Source: Eumeta japonica
Lineage: Eukaryota > Arthropoda > Insecta > Lepidoptera > Psychidae
NCBI GenBank assembly: GCA_005406025.1
Contig: BGZK01000843.1
Span: 1 to 64,000, forward strand
Direction: 5' to 3'
DNA length: 64,000 nt
Of this stretch, positions 22,691 to 34,999 are shown piece after piece; position 1 is the stretch's first letter, and each line of letters begins with the position of its first letter. The notes below the pieces were generated by a model. The model did no database searches. It worked only from the letters and a program-made list of their open reading frames with translations, and was not told where the DNA came from. Made by a program: the position numbers and the translations under genes.

Positions 22691-23332
22691 CAGCGCCAGA
22701 TTTAAACTTAGTGCCGCCCCTGGGCATTGTAGAAAATGCCGCCCCAATACTGAAATTTTACTTAAAGTTATAATTTCGAGATCTTGTTTTTTAAAAAATA
22801 AAATAACCACAATATTTTAGAAAATTGATTATGTATTATAACTTTAATAACATTAAAAAATATTTTTTTTTGTTCTAAGAATTTTATTAAAATATAATTA
22901 AAAGATGTAATCGGTAAATTATTATTTTTTAAAAAATTGATTGATTGTTTGATATAGTATATTCTTTAAAAAATGCATGAATTATTCAAAAATCTTTTTA
23001 ATTTTTCGTAAAGACTACAATTTTTTTTTTCAGAAAATAAAAAATCAAATGTTATTGTTTTGAATCATCTAGAAAATACATTAATTAAATTATTTTAATC
23101 ATTAATTTCAACTAAAAGTGCCAAAATAATAATATACAAAATTTCGATTTAACAAATAATGCATGAATTGAATATCTGGAACTATTCATTAAACAAAAAT
23201 TATAATTATTTAATTATATTGAGTAATTTTGATACCAATAATTTTTTTTTTCATTTTCCAAATTTTGCTACCCTAGAAAATCTGCCGCCCTGGGCACTAG
23301 CCCCGACTGCCCCTAGTGTAAATCCAGCGTTG
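22691..23332. mobile_element. Old hAT-type non-autonomous element
   Basis: The ends are imperfect inverted repeats: CAGCGCCAGATTTAAACTTAGTG at the left, and at the right CACTAG..CCCCTAGTGTAAATCCAGCGTTG. The CAGNG start fits the hAT consensus. The flanking 8-mers GGTCTATC (22683-22690) and GGCGTATC (23333-23340) match at six of eight positions, as an aged 8-bp target duplication would. The interior is extremely AT-rich and non-coding. Confidence 0.6.
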
Positions 23333-23499
23333 GGCGTATCGCTTTGCCTTTGAGCACGGGGAAAAGCCGGGAATGTGTCAGTTCCCCAGTGACCTTAACT
23401 TTAGCGTTTTCAATTTTGGCACAAACAGTTACTTCAATAACACGTCCCGGACCGCCGCTCGTGGCGTCCGTATGTTTTACGAACTAGAACTGTTGTGCC

Positions 23500-23695
23500 A
23501 GACAATAGCTTAGTGGTAAGCTTGCGCACTTGCAGCGCACGAGAGGCGCGAGGTTCGTGCTCTGGTCTTCGTGCGTTGCCGTTCTCCTAATCCATAAATT
23601 GTTGGGAATGTCAATCATCATACAAACTTCAATATGTTGTGAAATTTCAAATACGTATTGGTCCAACGCCGGTGTTGTAGTCAACAACTTCGGAG
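23500..23695 (+). repeat. tRNA-like head, probable SINE
   Basis: TAGCTTAGTGGTAAGC (A-box-like) is followed after about 34 bases by GAGGTTCGTGCTC (B-box-like). An anticodon-like stem TGCGC/GCGCA lies between them. The acceptor stem is poor, so this is not called a tRNA gene. The body to about 23695 is not repeated elsewhere in the window. Confidence 0.45.
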
Positions 23696-23699
23696 AGCA

Positions 23700-24635
23700 G
23701 GCCTAATACCTACAGATGATGTAACAATAGAAATAATTCTCCTCGCCTTACACTTATCGAAAATAAAGAAACAAAACGAAAAAACGTCCGAGAGTGACAA
23801 AATATAAATTAAACAATAGTCCTTCGTTGAAATGAAAAAAACTGTAATATATGTAAAAAATATTTAGCGATTTCTTCTTCAAAAAATTATTTCGTTGATT
23901 TTTTCTTTTAAAAGAAAACATCATGAAACGTACCTAAAGTTGTTTTTTTTTTTAAATAATAGTCATTATATAACTGTAATATTTTAAATTAATTCTCCTG
24001 AGCCAAAAAAAATCAGTAATAGTATAATATAATAATAATATAAACTCATGACTATTTCCCAAAAGCGTGGGCAGATGCTATAGATTTCCACATGGTACAA
24101 TCTTTGCATATTTCTCTAATTTAAAGTAGCATTTTAAATAAGAATGATCGCGGAACATTCACGTTGCGAATTCTGATCGCACTTGACCGATTTTTTTAAT
24201 AAATACATTTCAAACAACGCGTACACTTAAGTACCTGTGTCTGACTTGTTAATTAAACATGAAACGGAAACCTGAGTTTTTATTGCGTGCTCCTTCGCAA
24301 AAAAAAACCGGTGGCACTTTTTTATGTTTGTCAGTTATTATTCAACGCAAACATGAATATATCAAACTCCTTCTAGCGAATAACACCACGGAGTGTAAAA
24401 TGATATTTCAGATGTATTTAGATGTTCACAAAAGAAACTTTGTTTCAAAACGAATGTACCACGCACCAACAGGTATAGCGACGCCGAAAACGCCCGCGCA
24501 GGTGCAAGCGAATTCGGTGCCTTGATCTTTAATGATGCTCCTTGAAACAAAAAAAAAAAGAAGAAATTGGCAGTGACATCATAATTACGTACTTCCTTAT
24601 GTTAGTTTGTATTGTCAGGTGCAACCGTAGACAAG
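23700..24635. other. No gene seen
   Basis: AT-rich. An 88-residue plus-strand frame (24259-24525) has no recognisable domain. Its GC-richer end (ACGCCGAAAACGCCCGCGCAG) is unexplained. Confidence 0.4.
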
Positions 24636-24639
24636 TATG

Positions 24640-24870
24640 TATCTATCTATAGATATATAAGCGAAATACCATTGACTGACTGACTGAGTGGCTCATCACG
24701 AGATCTCCGTATCTATAGGTCCGATTGACTTGAAATTTGGTATAGTTACTCTTTTCGGGACGTAGACGCTCAGTAAAAACGCAAATTCCATCCAAAAAAA
24801 ATTTTTTTCATTATTTTATGTATACGCGGGCGGAGTCGCGAGCAAAAGCTAGTATATATATATAGGGTCC
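24640..24870 (+). repeat. Interspersed repeat ('gactgactgac ... gcgggcggagtcgcg')
   Basis: Contains the series TTGACTGACTGACTGAGTGG, then CTTGAAATTTGGTATAG, GGGACGTAGACGCTCAG and, near the end, CGCGGGCGGAGTCGCGAGCAAAAGCTAGTATA. From general knowledge this layout is a widespread insect repeat whose 3' end reads 'cggacgaagtcgcgggca.cagctagta'. Its class is not assigned here. Confidence 0.55.
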
Positions 24871-24874
24871 GGCA

Positions 24875-27800
24875 AATGCCCTCGCCATTCCACTCTCATA
24901 TTTTGTGTCTCCGCCAGTTTATTATTGCATTTCAACGCATTTTTATTGTTCAACTGTTCGCTACATCTTATAAAATTTATAAAAACTATCTTCAATTTAT
25001 TTGAATAAGTAGTCAGGCACTGCGCCCCGCTTCAAAAGAATAGCAACAGTGTTAAATATCTCATTGTATGTGCTAGAAAAAATAAAATGTTATACATATT
25101 ATTAAAACAAGATATTAAAATTCAACAGATATTGCGTCATGTCTTTCGAACTGGATTCGAAATAGGTATGTAGTGCTTGTTAACATTAATTGATTTATCA
25201 TTAGTTAATGTTTCAAAGCATGAACGACGAGAAAAGATAGTATGAAATAAATATAAGATCACTAAAATATAAAATATGAAGTTCTCAATTTTTCTTTGCT
25301 CGTTTATACCTTTTGCAAACTGTAATATGAGATACCGTATTTAATAAGCTCCGATACTGCCTAAAGTTGAATGGATTTCTTAATACTTCCCACGTTAGAT
25401 TATAAAATATAGTCTAAATTTTGAAAGGTAAGGTATATTAAATGTATGTTACAATTACCTACTACACATAAAATTTATATTTACTTAATTTTATCAGAAC
25501 AACTTTACTTAATATGAAAATGATACACAATACCGTTCTATCGTGTTAGATTCAGAATATGGTTAGATTTGTAATATCTCCCTCTGAGGCGTACTCTCCC
25601 ACAGTCTTTTTATTTTAGATCGAAAGTCATGGCTTCAAGACTTTCACGTAGAAGAACTCTTTCCACCGGTGGAGACTAATTGGAATTACAATGCGGGTTG
25701 GGTGCTTGTACACGATATAACCAATCGAATTATCATCAATTTGCGATCAATATGATTGATTAAACTTATAAGATGTTCGCTCGTTTTGCTCGTGTTATTT
25801 CCACAAATTCAAAACTAAACCAATCTTCTAATAAGTATTTAAACTTAAGAACTTTGACTTTCAAATTCAAAGTATATGGAACCAAAAAACAAAATGGGCC
25901 AAATGGAACAAAATGCAACCAAAAAATTAATTTCGGGCGTATTTATATCATCTCGCCATTCACGTAGATCCACTCATACAAATTTAATATACAAGGGCAT
26001 AACGTTTGTGCAGTGCTTCGGTAAGGGACACCGATTAATGCATGTGGCTAACCTTGGGCGCGCGTGACTCTGCGCAAACCGGTTACTTAAACGCAGTAGT
26101 GCACTCGTCGGTTTGTTGCAATTAATGGATAAATAAAATGTTGACAAAATAATTGTTTTCTCTGTTCGAAGCTGAAAAAATACAGAGCACTCACCGCCTA
26201 GTGGCGAACACTGGAACTTCCTCGCAGCAAACTGTGGGCCCGTCGATTTGAGATTCAATGAGTCTTTTATATTAAATGCTATTTGTAATGGCACATAAAT
26301 TGAAAACTTTTCCCGCTAAATCTTTATAAACTAATGCAAAGTCTTAGTTACGCCGATTTCTTATTGACAAAGGACAAACCACATCGCAAGTTATGAGTTA
26401 CTTAAGTTCAAGATAGAGTATGTGCTAAAGAGATGGATACTCATGGGCAGCAAAAATACGCATGTCACTAACGTACTAACATCCGGGCATCTAACGCACC
26501 CATTCATAAGAATTCGCCACCCTTCTAATTTGGAGCTCTGTGAGGGTGGATATTAATTTTTCTCGATTCTCTGGAGAATAATACGAATGGATAAAATATG
26601 CAATCCAAAAATCCACAAATTCTAATATTCAAAACTAAAAAATGAAATGAATGTGTTCTTTTTTTTGTAATAGTATTAGTAAAAAATAACGGTTAGGTAT
26701 CAAGATTTTATATCAAAAAGTTTTACAACTAAAAGCCATTTTCCATGTAGCTCATCAGCTCAAATACATGAAATGTGCATCTTTTTAAAATGTAAGATAA
26801 AAATTCTAAATGAAATTACGCAATTAATTTCAAACAATATAATTCAATTAATGCATTTACATTTTTTTATTAATCTAATGTTATAGGCATAATTTATTTT
26901 GTACCATTTACGAGAGGTTCCTAAAATACTTTAATTTTTTAGTTTATGATATTATGTTCTTTTTTATAATTTTAGAAACTGCACTGAAATTTCCACATAC
27001 ATGTAATCAATTAATGTTATAACAATGTTATATCGTAATAAAAAAAGACTTTTCGGTATCGCATATCTGTCGACCCATAACTTGCAATTCTGTGAGGATT
27101 AAATTACTTATTCCTTACATTTTTATGGCATCGTGTGAAAGACTGAAATGAAAATCATCTCATTATTTTACTGCTACTTATTACATAAAACAAAAATTGA
27201 CAATTACTTAAAGAATGAAAGCAAAAAAGAAAAAATATATTTTGATATATATACATACCTATAAAAATGTTAGTACTACTTAGTACACTAAGTTTAATTA
27301 TTATACCAATATTATGCAACCTCCAAAAAGTATGTAAATTGTGGTAGTGGTTACTACTACAACGCTGATCTTCCGTAACACCTAGGTCGTGTGCAATATC
27401 AATCGAGTAGCACCGCTGGCATCAAGACAAAACAATCATATACGATCAGAAAATGAAATCAGTTAATGTACAAACTTAAAAATATTGGTGTTACCTGAAG
27501 TATATAACTATATGCGCCTGAATAAGATGTGGTCTTATACATCTTTTATCTATAAATAGCTTATCAGAAAAACATGAACAAAGAAGAAATCATAGATAAT
27601 ACCATTTTAGAACAACCTTTTATGTAAAACTTATTGGCATATGTAATAAATAAGCATTCAAGGACTTTTTGAAAGAGAATATAGAGCTTGAACTTCTAAT
27701 AGATAGTGGTAAGTCATTCCATATACTATAGCATTGTCAAAAACATTAGCCATGTATGCTTTTGTTGTAACATGATCCTTTGTTATGTAGGTAGTCAAAT

Positions 27801-29330
27801 AAAATAATAAATATGTTCCTTTTCAAACATCAGTAACCGAACGAAGTCATCGGTATGAATGAATCTTGTGTCTTACTGAGCTAAATGCTCCAAGTCATTG
27901 AACGAGCAATACTGAAGTACTGCCAAGAGTCAACATCATAGTGATGCCAATTTGGAAGACTAATAGCGCCAATTATCTATATGAATTAGTTTTGACGAAT
28001 CTAGCATGTATAAGACATTGTTTTCTTTTCTTTACCTTTTCTATTTTTTCGTTCCCCCCAAAATGTTTTTGTGTTAACGACCTTTTTTAAGAATCATAGG
28101 AAAACAAAAACCTTCGTTTTATTCCGTACCGGACTACGACGAAATTAATTAAAAGGAGAGCAAAGCTTTTCAAATTCCAATTCAAATTAAAAATTATTTC
28201 ATAGGTTATAAAATAACACTTGAAATACGTCATAATTTTTTTGCGAATTTGCACTTTATAATTTTTACGAATGTACTTGTAACTATTTGATCTCTATCTT
28301 TCCCATGTAGATTATCTTTAACTTCCCATTTAACATTGAAATCATTTTTAAAAATAAAGCAGGCTTTAAGAAATAACCCAAAAAAAAAATAACAAATACA
28401 CGATGAACTTTGTTTTAAAAAAAGGGCCTCCAACCTTATTCCTAAGTCAGAGGCATATACAAAATCTAAATTCGAAATATCTAATGATTGCTACTTTGAT
28501 ATCTGATTTTTTAGTAGGAATTTTAGATTTAAAAGTTCATTTCTTTATTTTCTTTTCAATTTCACTTCTATTTTTTAAATCTGTTGGATTTCTGTAATTT
28601 TTGTTTATTTTCATATTGTATATGACGTTTTGTTTGTGACTGCTCTCGTCGTCATAGTATAAATTAGTTTTTATTTTCGATTTTAATTCCGAGCCCCGAA
28701 TTCAACACCAACATCGATTTTTACTTCAATTACAGTCCCGGATCTAATGAGTCAATTGCGATAAAATAAAAGCTGAAAGATAAATGTTTAGTTTTGAAAA
28801 TAAAATTTTATCCAAAGTGGGCCATTGATTTTTAGTCATATTTTACACCAACTAATAAAAAAAACGTAAAAAGCAATCTTTTAAACGTAAATATAGTTTA
28901 TAATTTCAGAACACACGAATGTATGTCAAGGACACAAAATATGTTTATTTGTTACAAAACTTCATTTCGCATTTGTATTTTTTTTGTCAGTAAGATATTC
29001 AACGTAAATATCTAAAGATGAACAGCAATCGAGAATAGACCGTCTATTTTAACCATTGGCTACAAAACGAGGACGTCCCTACGACATACGTCTTTGTAAT
29101 ATACACTAATTATCGATTTGATTAATTACAATGAGAAACTTTTTATATAAAAACAAATGTACTTTAAAATATGTAAAATATAAATCTACATTAAATTAAA
29201 TCAATGAAAGAAAATAACAATTTATACAACAAATACTTTTCTTTTTGCGCCATCTGCATTTACGTTTATTAACTAGAAATAGTTAAACAGATGTCGCTAC
29301 ATTCGGATAGTTAACCTGGCAACATTGTTA
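24875..29330. other. No gene seen
   Basis: Long AT-rich stretch. Frames at 25773-26067, 25974-26294 (minus), 28230-28433 (minus) and 28403-28597 show no domain or splice context. The last 150 bases lead into the promoter region described next. Confidence 0.45.
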
Positions 29331-29334
29331 AAAC

Positions 29335-29504
29335 ATTCGTTCTTTTCAATTTGTCAATTTTCTAGCTGTCATGATAGATCTGTGCACTATTGGTTATTGT
29401 TTTTCTTCACGACTTTTCAGTGATATTTTTTAAATGTCTAATGAGATTCAGTTAAATTGAACTTTATATGTAACAACAGTGATTACAAAGAAAATTATCA
29501 CATC
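29335..29504 (+). promoter_or_regulatory. Possible TATA-less promoter and 5' UTR
   Basis: Upstream of the ATG at 29505 there are no in-frame coding signs. Initiator-like TTTTCAGTGA lies at about 29414-29425, and a further TCAGTT lies near 29448. The position fits a transcription start about 60-90 bases before the start codon. No TATA box is seen. Assignment rests mostly on the exon that follows. Confidence 0.3.
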
Positions 29505-29523
29505 ATGGGGCTCTGCGACGAAG
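29505..29523 (+). CDS. Candidate short first coding exon (MGLCDE-)
   Basis: ATG in a good context (A at -3, G at +4) opens six codons, M-G-L-C-D-E, then G|GTATGT, a strong donor in phase 1. A 19-base coding part is short but ordinary for insect first exons. The nearest phase-compatible acceptor I can support is at 31651, which gives a complete 38-residue product. I do not recognise the protein. A later unseen exon is an equally possible partner. Confidence 0.4.
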
Positions 29524-29529
29524 GTATGT

Positions 29530-30285
29530 ACTCTCATTTAACGTTCGTTTGCTAACACGTATGTAGGAAGTGCGTAAGACTAATTTAATTTCAATCGCAT
29601 TCTTTACTTAAACCTACAAAAACGTAACTAAATGATTTTCCTACATTGTTTCTACGCTCACAAACGTATTTAATAGTTAAAACTTAGTGATAAGAACACT
29701 GTCTAGAAACGTATCGCAATAAGCATGAAGATAAGAACTCTGTTAGATAATGGGAGTTGTATGTATGTATGGCGTTCTTTTGATGTTTGTACAGCAGATA
29801 TATTAAATTTTCGATTATTTGTTACAACATGTATTCACGAATCATCTCAATATTTTGAGGATACCATTGCACTTATAGCAATGATAACCTTAGTTATCTC
29901 GTTACCAACGCTTTCCAGAAAATAATTATCGATTCTGTATTGTAGGTAACATGAATTGTAACTATTATTAAATAAAGTTTCAGTAATACGTTTGAATTGC
30001 AAATTAATGTACCATGAACTTATTCAATTTCCATTCTTAAAATAGTATTGCTTAAAGTATTATATAGGATAATTCTTTGTCAGTTTAAAAATGAATTCCT
30101 AAATTTCAAAAATATGTAAGCTTTTATTGAAAATTGTATCAGTATATCAGCAAAAACCGTAGAACCCTTACAATTTCTTTCAATACATTATTTTTTTTTT
30201 TACATTTAAAAATGGATGGGTGTAAATAATATACATATGTTTTCTATATTGACATGAGATAAAAGAAATGTCAATTTTAATATCT
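29530..30285. other. Putative intron; no gene seen
   Basis: AT-rich. The frame at 29725-29925 has no domain. It lies between the candidate first exon and a mariner element. Confidence 0.45.
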
Positions 30286-30291
30286 TACATA

Positions 30292-31560
30292 TGTGGGGTG
30301 TACTATAAGTTTCTGGAACTGGCCACTTACATAGACAATATTTTAAAAGTAATTACTACATTTAAAAATCATACTCTTTGACTGTAGAATACAGTTTGTT
30401 TCATCTAACTGTCAATGGTTTTTACATTGTGGCATAATTTTAAAAATTGTGTCCCTATATCACTATGGATTTAATTCTTGAAAATTTTCATAATATGATT
30501 ATCTATGATTTTAAGTGTAATTTGAAAGCTCAGCAGAGTCTCACTTGGCTTCGAACGGCTTTTGGCGATGAAGAACAGTGTAAGACAACTATTTATAACT
30601 GGTTTGCAGAATTCAAGAAAGGTTGTGTCAATCTCAGTGAAGAATTTTGTAATGGTCACCTGTACACTGCTGTGAACAATAAAAACAATGATGCTGTGCG
30701 CCATATAATTGAAACAGGCATGTAAGCTACCATTCAGTCATCCTAAGGCATAGGTATGAGTCAAATACAATCAATCCTACACAAATATTTGGATATGAAA
30801 AAGCTGTGATTGCGGTGGATCCCACACAGTTTGACTGAGGCTCAACAAATAGACCACATCACTTGGTGCAATGCCATGCTTAGCAGATTCAAGGAAGGTG
30901 TGTCAAATTTGGTGTGGGATATAGTAACAGGTGATTAAACATGGATTTATTGCTATGGCTTCAAAACAAAGTAGCAACCAACCATATGGGTCTATTGAGA
31001 TAGCCAAAACTAACCAAAGTGGCATATGAGAGAATTGCCTCTAAGCGAATGATTGCTTTTTTTTTAATAAAACTGGACATGTGGCTACTGTTGCTGCCGT
31101 GTGGATACCATGAATAGTGATTGACACATGACCATTTGTTTACCAGGAGTTATTGATGAACTACATAAAAAAACTGTAAATGTTTTATCATCTTGCACCA
31201 TGACAATGCCAGTTCACATGGCCAAATAGACAAATAAATTTTTTAGGAGGAAAATGTAGAACTTAGCAATCCTGCATGTAGTCCCGACCTAGCATCTTAT
31301 GACTTTTTTTTGTTTGCAAAAATTAAAAAATATTTATGCAGTTCAGGATATTTATCACCAAAAGAGGCCGTCGAAGAGTATAAAAAACATGTTTCAGAGG
31401 TCACCAGAATCAGTGGCATATATGTTTTCAAAATTAGTTTATTCATATGAAAAAGTGTATTTATGCTAATGGAGAATATTTTCAGAAAAAATAAATTCAT
31501 TTTTGACTATTCATAGTAATTTTTTCTCTTTCATTCCAGAAATATTCAGTGCACTTTACA
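30292..31560 (+). mobile_element. mariner element, 1269 bp, inactive
   Basis: TA (30290-30291 and 31561-31562) flanks imperfect inverted ends. The left end is TGTGGGGTGTACTATAAGTTTCTGGA, and the right end read inward is TGTAAAGTGCACTGAATATTTCTGGA. The length is the usual 1.3 kb of mariners. Inverted ends, TA target and transposase remnant agree. It lies in the putative intron between 29523 and 31651. Confidence 0.9.
30447..31490 (+). pseudogene. mariner transposase, broken
   Basis: The N-terminal helix-turn-helix region is open (30447-30725), with MIIYDFKCNLKAQQSLTWLR, FGDEEQCKTTIYNWFAEF and DAVRHIIE. Downstream the frame breaks repeatedly. The catalytic region still shows Asp 1 (30933-30935), but the Glu that normally follows in the GDE motif is a TAA stop. 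Asp 2 sits in HHDNASSH (31202-31204) and Asp 3 in SPDLASYDFF (31301-31303). The Asp2-Asp3 gap is two codons shorter than the D34D of mariners and contains stops. It is certainly non-functional. Confidence 0.9.
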
Positions 31561-31650
31561 TATACAAAATATTAAATCTTTTAACTGCAAAACAACATAC
31601 AAGAATAAATTAAAAATATGTAATAATTCAATTGTTTTCATGTTATTTAG

Positions 31651-31748
31651 GTATTGAAAGATTGATGAATGTCAGTAAAGCAACAGAAATATGTAAAGAA
31701 CGTACTATGTGGAAATCCATAGTCTCTGCCTACTCTTCTCGTAAATAG
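31651..31748 (+). CDS. Candidate second exon, phase-matched to 29523
   Basis: A T-rich tract and TTTAG acceptor (AG at 31649-31650) precede GTATTGAAAG. Joined to the G left by the exon at 29505-29523, the frame reads G-I-E-R-L-M-N-V-S-K-A-T-E-I-C-K-E-R-T-M and on through W-K-S-I-V-S-A-Y-S-S-R-K to TAG. The joined product would be only 38 residues. An alternative donor CTC|GTAAAT at 31741 would skip the stop. The ...ERTMWKSIV.. stretch also resembles the tail of some LINE reverse transcriptases, so a repeat fossil is the main alternative. I do not recognise a gene. Confidence 0.3.
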
Positions 31749-31749
31749 G

Positions 31750-33020
31750 CGTGAGTCTATATGATTATTAAAAGGTGATTGTAACCAAAATTCTTTAGTC
31801 TTTGATGTAGAACTTTCTATCAGATATATAATGTATAACATTTTTGACTAAATCAAGAACTTATACATGCTAATATGTATTTTAATGTATTTAAGTCTTC
31901 GAAATATATCAAGTGCTTTGACCATGTCCATTGAAGAATGGAGTTCTAAGGACACAATTAATATCAATTGCGCTGCTGTTGGGAGTGTGTAGCTTCACAA
32001 TTGATTGGTGCCTATTTGTAATAGTGCCTTGCATATGCGTACAATATTTTAATACCGGCAAACTCATTTTCCACATATTATGCATTAAGTAATATAATAC
32101 CGTTATATATTATTGTATGCTTTATCTGTAGAAAAGTTTTAAATTTCTAGTATATTGACCTGGGAAAAATATTTTGGAAAAGCTTTTTCTAATGTATTCA
32201 AATATTCTAATATTGGTTAGTCCATTGTTTTTCTTGGAATATTGAAAAATGTTATAGAATAAATTAATAATCAAAATTGTAATTCAATTTAAAATATGAA
32301 GCTTAGATAAATAGAAGGTTCACCTTGGTGTTTCATAGAAAAAGGTAATTATAGAGTAGCAAGGCTTCTATTATATGAATTTATTTTGACAGTCTGGCTT
32401 TCAACTTCTTCATTGTATTGAGGAATATTATTTAGAAATTCCAGTCGATGCTAATACCTGGCAACCAAGCTTTGTTTGGCATCTTTTCAGTTTGCCATGG
32501 GAAAATAATAATTCCCATGAAAAAAGTCGCTTATATTAATTTCCAACAATAAATAATTAAATAACACATGGTGTGCCATCTATAATTTGTCACAGAGTGT
32601 CATTTATTGTTCTTGAATCTATTATTTCTTCCTTTTCTTTTCTCAAATGTCATTTGCTCACAAAAGGCATATAACACCAAATAATTGCTTGTGATTTATA
32701 TTTTGTTTTATCTATATTCTTAAACTACATTTACAAGATTGTATAATATGCATGCACATTTGAAAAGAAAAAAAAAGGAAGTCATATGATATTAACATTT
32801 TCCCAAAAAAACTGGTTATACCACTTGAATAACTAGTTTTGGCTGATATAATGACATAAAGTATACTCACGCTTACTTCAATATTTTGCTAAGTCATCAT
32901 GATTGAGTATAATCATAGTCACTGTGACTGTAGCACAACCAACTAAATATTTGTTATTAGGTAATTAGTAATGATAAAGCTATATTTTGAAAGAAGCCAT
33001 GCAAGCGAGCCTGACTTGGG
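31750..33020. other. No gene seen
   Basis: AT-rich sequence without supported genes or recognised repeats. Confidence 0.45.
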
Positions 33021-33024
33021 CTGT

Positions 33025-33320
33025 TAGTGGCTCAGTGGATAAAGTATTGTCTTGCATTCAGAAAGTCCCATCGGAGCTTAATCACAGGAAAATTAATCAA
33101 TGAGTTATCGGTCAATGATTTAAGTCCAATTAAACCTCTCACTTAGTGCCTAGCTGAACATGCTAAGCCATTGGTTCTAGACATTATCCTTGTATTGATA
33201 AAACAGGCATTAGCAGCCCCTAACACGCAGTGTGCCATTATGAAGGGTGTAAGTTGTTAACTCTTCAATCTAAAAAGATTGAAGAAGCATTATTGGGATG
33301 ATTAAAAACTTGATTCAACA
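33025..33320 (+). repeat. tRNA-derived SINE (family 1), copy 2
   Basis: The A-box-like TGGCTCAGTGGATAAAG starts near 33029. The B-box is degraded. The body AAGCCATTGGTTCTAGACATTATCCTTG and the following block align with copy 1 at 17940-18010. This copy is more diverged than copy 1. Confidence 0.6.
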
Positions 33321-33584
33321 TGCATATACTATGTGGTATATATACCAGCTTTCACCTGCAGTTCTGCACATATGAGCATAAAATGAATTCCTTAATTTTT
33401 TGTATAGAGTAATTTCTATTTCAATGTATTCAAATAGTATCATTTGGCATCTTTTTACTTTTCCAAAAGTTGTCATGGCACTCGCTATTTATTCATAATA
33501 TCATAACCAGATCTATAAAAATTAATTTAAATTAAAAGCTGAACTAGCAAGGGTTCGTCCATTATGTGGTTAGATAATGTGTTT

Positions 33585-33920
33585 TTATACATTTTTTGAG
33601 GGGCAAATGAGCATGTGAACCACCAAAGAGAAGGTGGTCATCGCCGCACCTAGACTCTCACAATCCCAGAGTTATGCCAGTGCATTGACGGCCTCTTGGG
33701 TAGGAATAGTATATTTGATGGAGGAGGAATGGGCTAGTAGAGGTGGTACTGGGGAACGAAGAGGGAGTGAGGCGCTGGAGGGGGAATGTATCGCCAGAAC
33801 TCTCACTCACAGGACAAAATAATGGCAGAAGCTGCTACTTCACGTATATTCTGTGAGAGTGTAGGCAGTCAAGTTGGTCACATGATGGCTCTATTATTGA
33901 TTAGATATTGGAATCTTATT
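33585..33920 (+). repeat. Interspersed repeat family A, copy 2
   Basis: GGGGCAAATGAGCATGTGAACCACC..GTGGTCATCGCCGCACC..CACAATCCCAGAG follows the order of copy 1 at 10917. The 33634-33822 open frame is the repeat itself. The 3' part (TCACTCACAGG..TATTCTGTGAGAGTGTAG) continues the family. Confidence 0.6.
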
Positions 33921-33924
33921 TTCA

Positions 33925-34510
33925 TTTCAGTGTTATCTTTGAATGATAGACTCATTACATATACTCAGATGAAAATTGATCTTTATTTTATATATAAAAA
34001 AATAACATTATTATTTGTACTAACATTATAAAATTATATATAAAAAATTAGATTATTTATAATTTAATTCCAGAATCCAGAAAAAAATTTTATTGATTAT
34101 AATCTAATTTTTATATGGCAACTAGTTAAAATGTTGCATTTTCCTGCCAGTCGATATCGCGTTTATATAGTTTTATTGAATTTTAGTTTTATTCATATTT
34201 TCAATAATAGATAAAATTTTTATTTTTTCTGCAAATCAACTCTTTTAAAATATATCTTACGAAAAATTATTTAATTTACTTACAGCTATAAATAAATATA
34301 TTCCCCATGTTCAAATATATTGTAAAATGGATAGCACAAACGAATTCTTGACAAAAAAGCAATATTTCATGGTCATTGGTTGAATGTATAGAAGTTGGTA
34401 TATATCGCAGCGCCATCTGGCGCCGCCCTTATGAATTTAATTAAATTTACATTTATTAAATTACACATTCTAGTTAGATATACAATGCCGAATATAAATA
34501 TTTCACATTA
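33925..34510. other. No gene seen
   Basis: Very AT-rich; only a short GC patch at about 34410-34428 (CAGCGCCATCTGGCGCCGCC). Confidence 0.45.
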
Positions 34511-34515
34511 AATAA

Positions 34516-34996
34516 GGGAACATACCCATACTACGTGACCCGTTTACTGGGGGGTGGTCTGCAAAGTACCATGATTAGTCACAGGACGGGAAGGGGCTTA
34601 AGGCTTTATCACGTAGTCAGAGAATTTTCGCGCTTTTTCCGGAGATGTATTCAAATTATGACGCGCAGCGTTTAACACTTTTTTAAATTCACAGATGGCA
34701 ACATTAACGCAAATATGCCGGGACTCCAGCTGATTTAAAACTGATAGTTTTTGTACTCACTAAAAAATTATGTCCTTATATAGTATTCTATTTGTAGTAA
34801 AACATAAGTACCTGTTACAATATGTTTTTACATAAGATTTTTCTCATTGATTATATTAACTTTCTGTTAGCAAAAGAAAATGATTTAAAATCATATTTAT
34901 GAATTACTACGTGAAAACTATGGGTCTCAACATATACTATAGTTGGTCACCGAAGGGAGTTGTAAAATATGGGTCACGTAGTATGGGTATGTTCCC
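34516..34996. mobile_element. Complete MITE, 481 bp, perfect 26-bp ends, TAA duplication
   Basis: The left end GGGAACATACCCATACTACG (continuing TGACCC) is exactly repeated in inverted form at 34971-34996. Both sides are flanked by TAA (34513-34515 and 34997-34999). A 3-bp TWA duplication with GG-starting ends is the signature of PIF/Harbinger insertions. The interior has no coding capacity. Perfect ends suggest a fairly recent insertion. Confidence 0.85.
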
Positions 34997-34999
34997 TAA

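Noticed and set aside
23500..23575. Possible functional tRNA gene
   Set aside because: A- and B-boxes are present but the acceptor stem and anticodon loop are poor; better explained as a SINE head.
24259..24525. 88-residue plus-strand frame beginning M-K-R-K-P
   Set aside because: Reads plausibly but has no recognisable family, no promoter and no splice context; kept only as a note in the gap entry.
33634..33822. 62-residue frame ending in a charged tail
   Set aside because: Lies in interspersed repeat family A.
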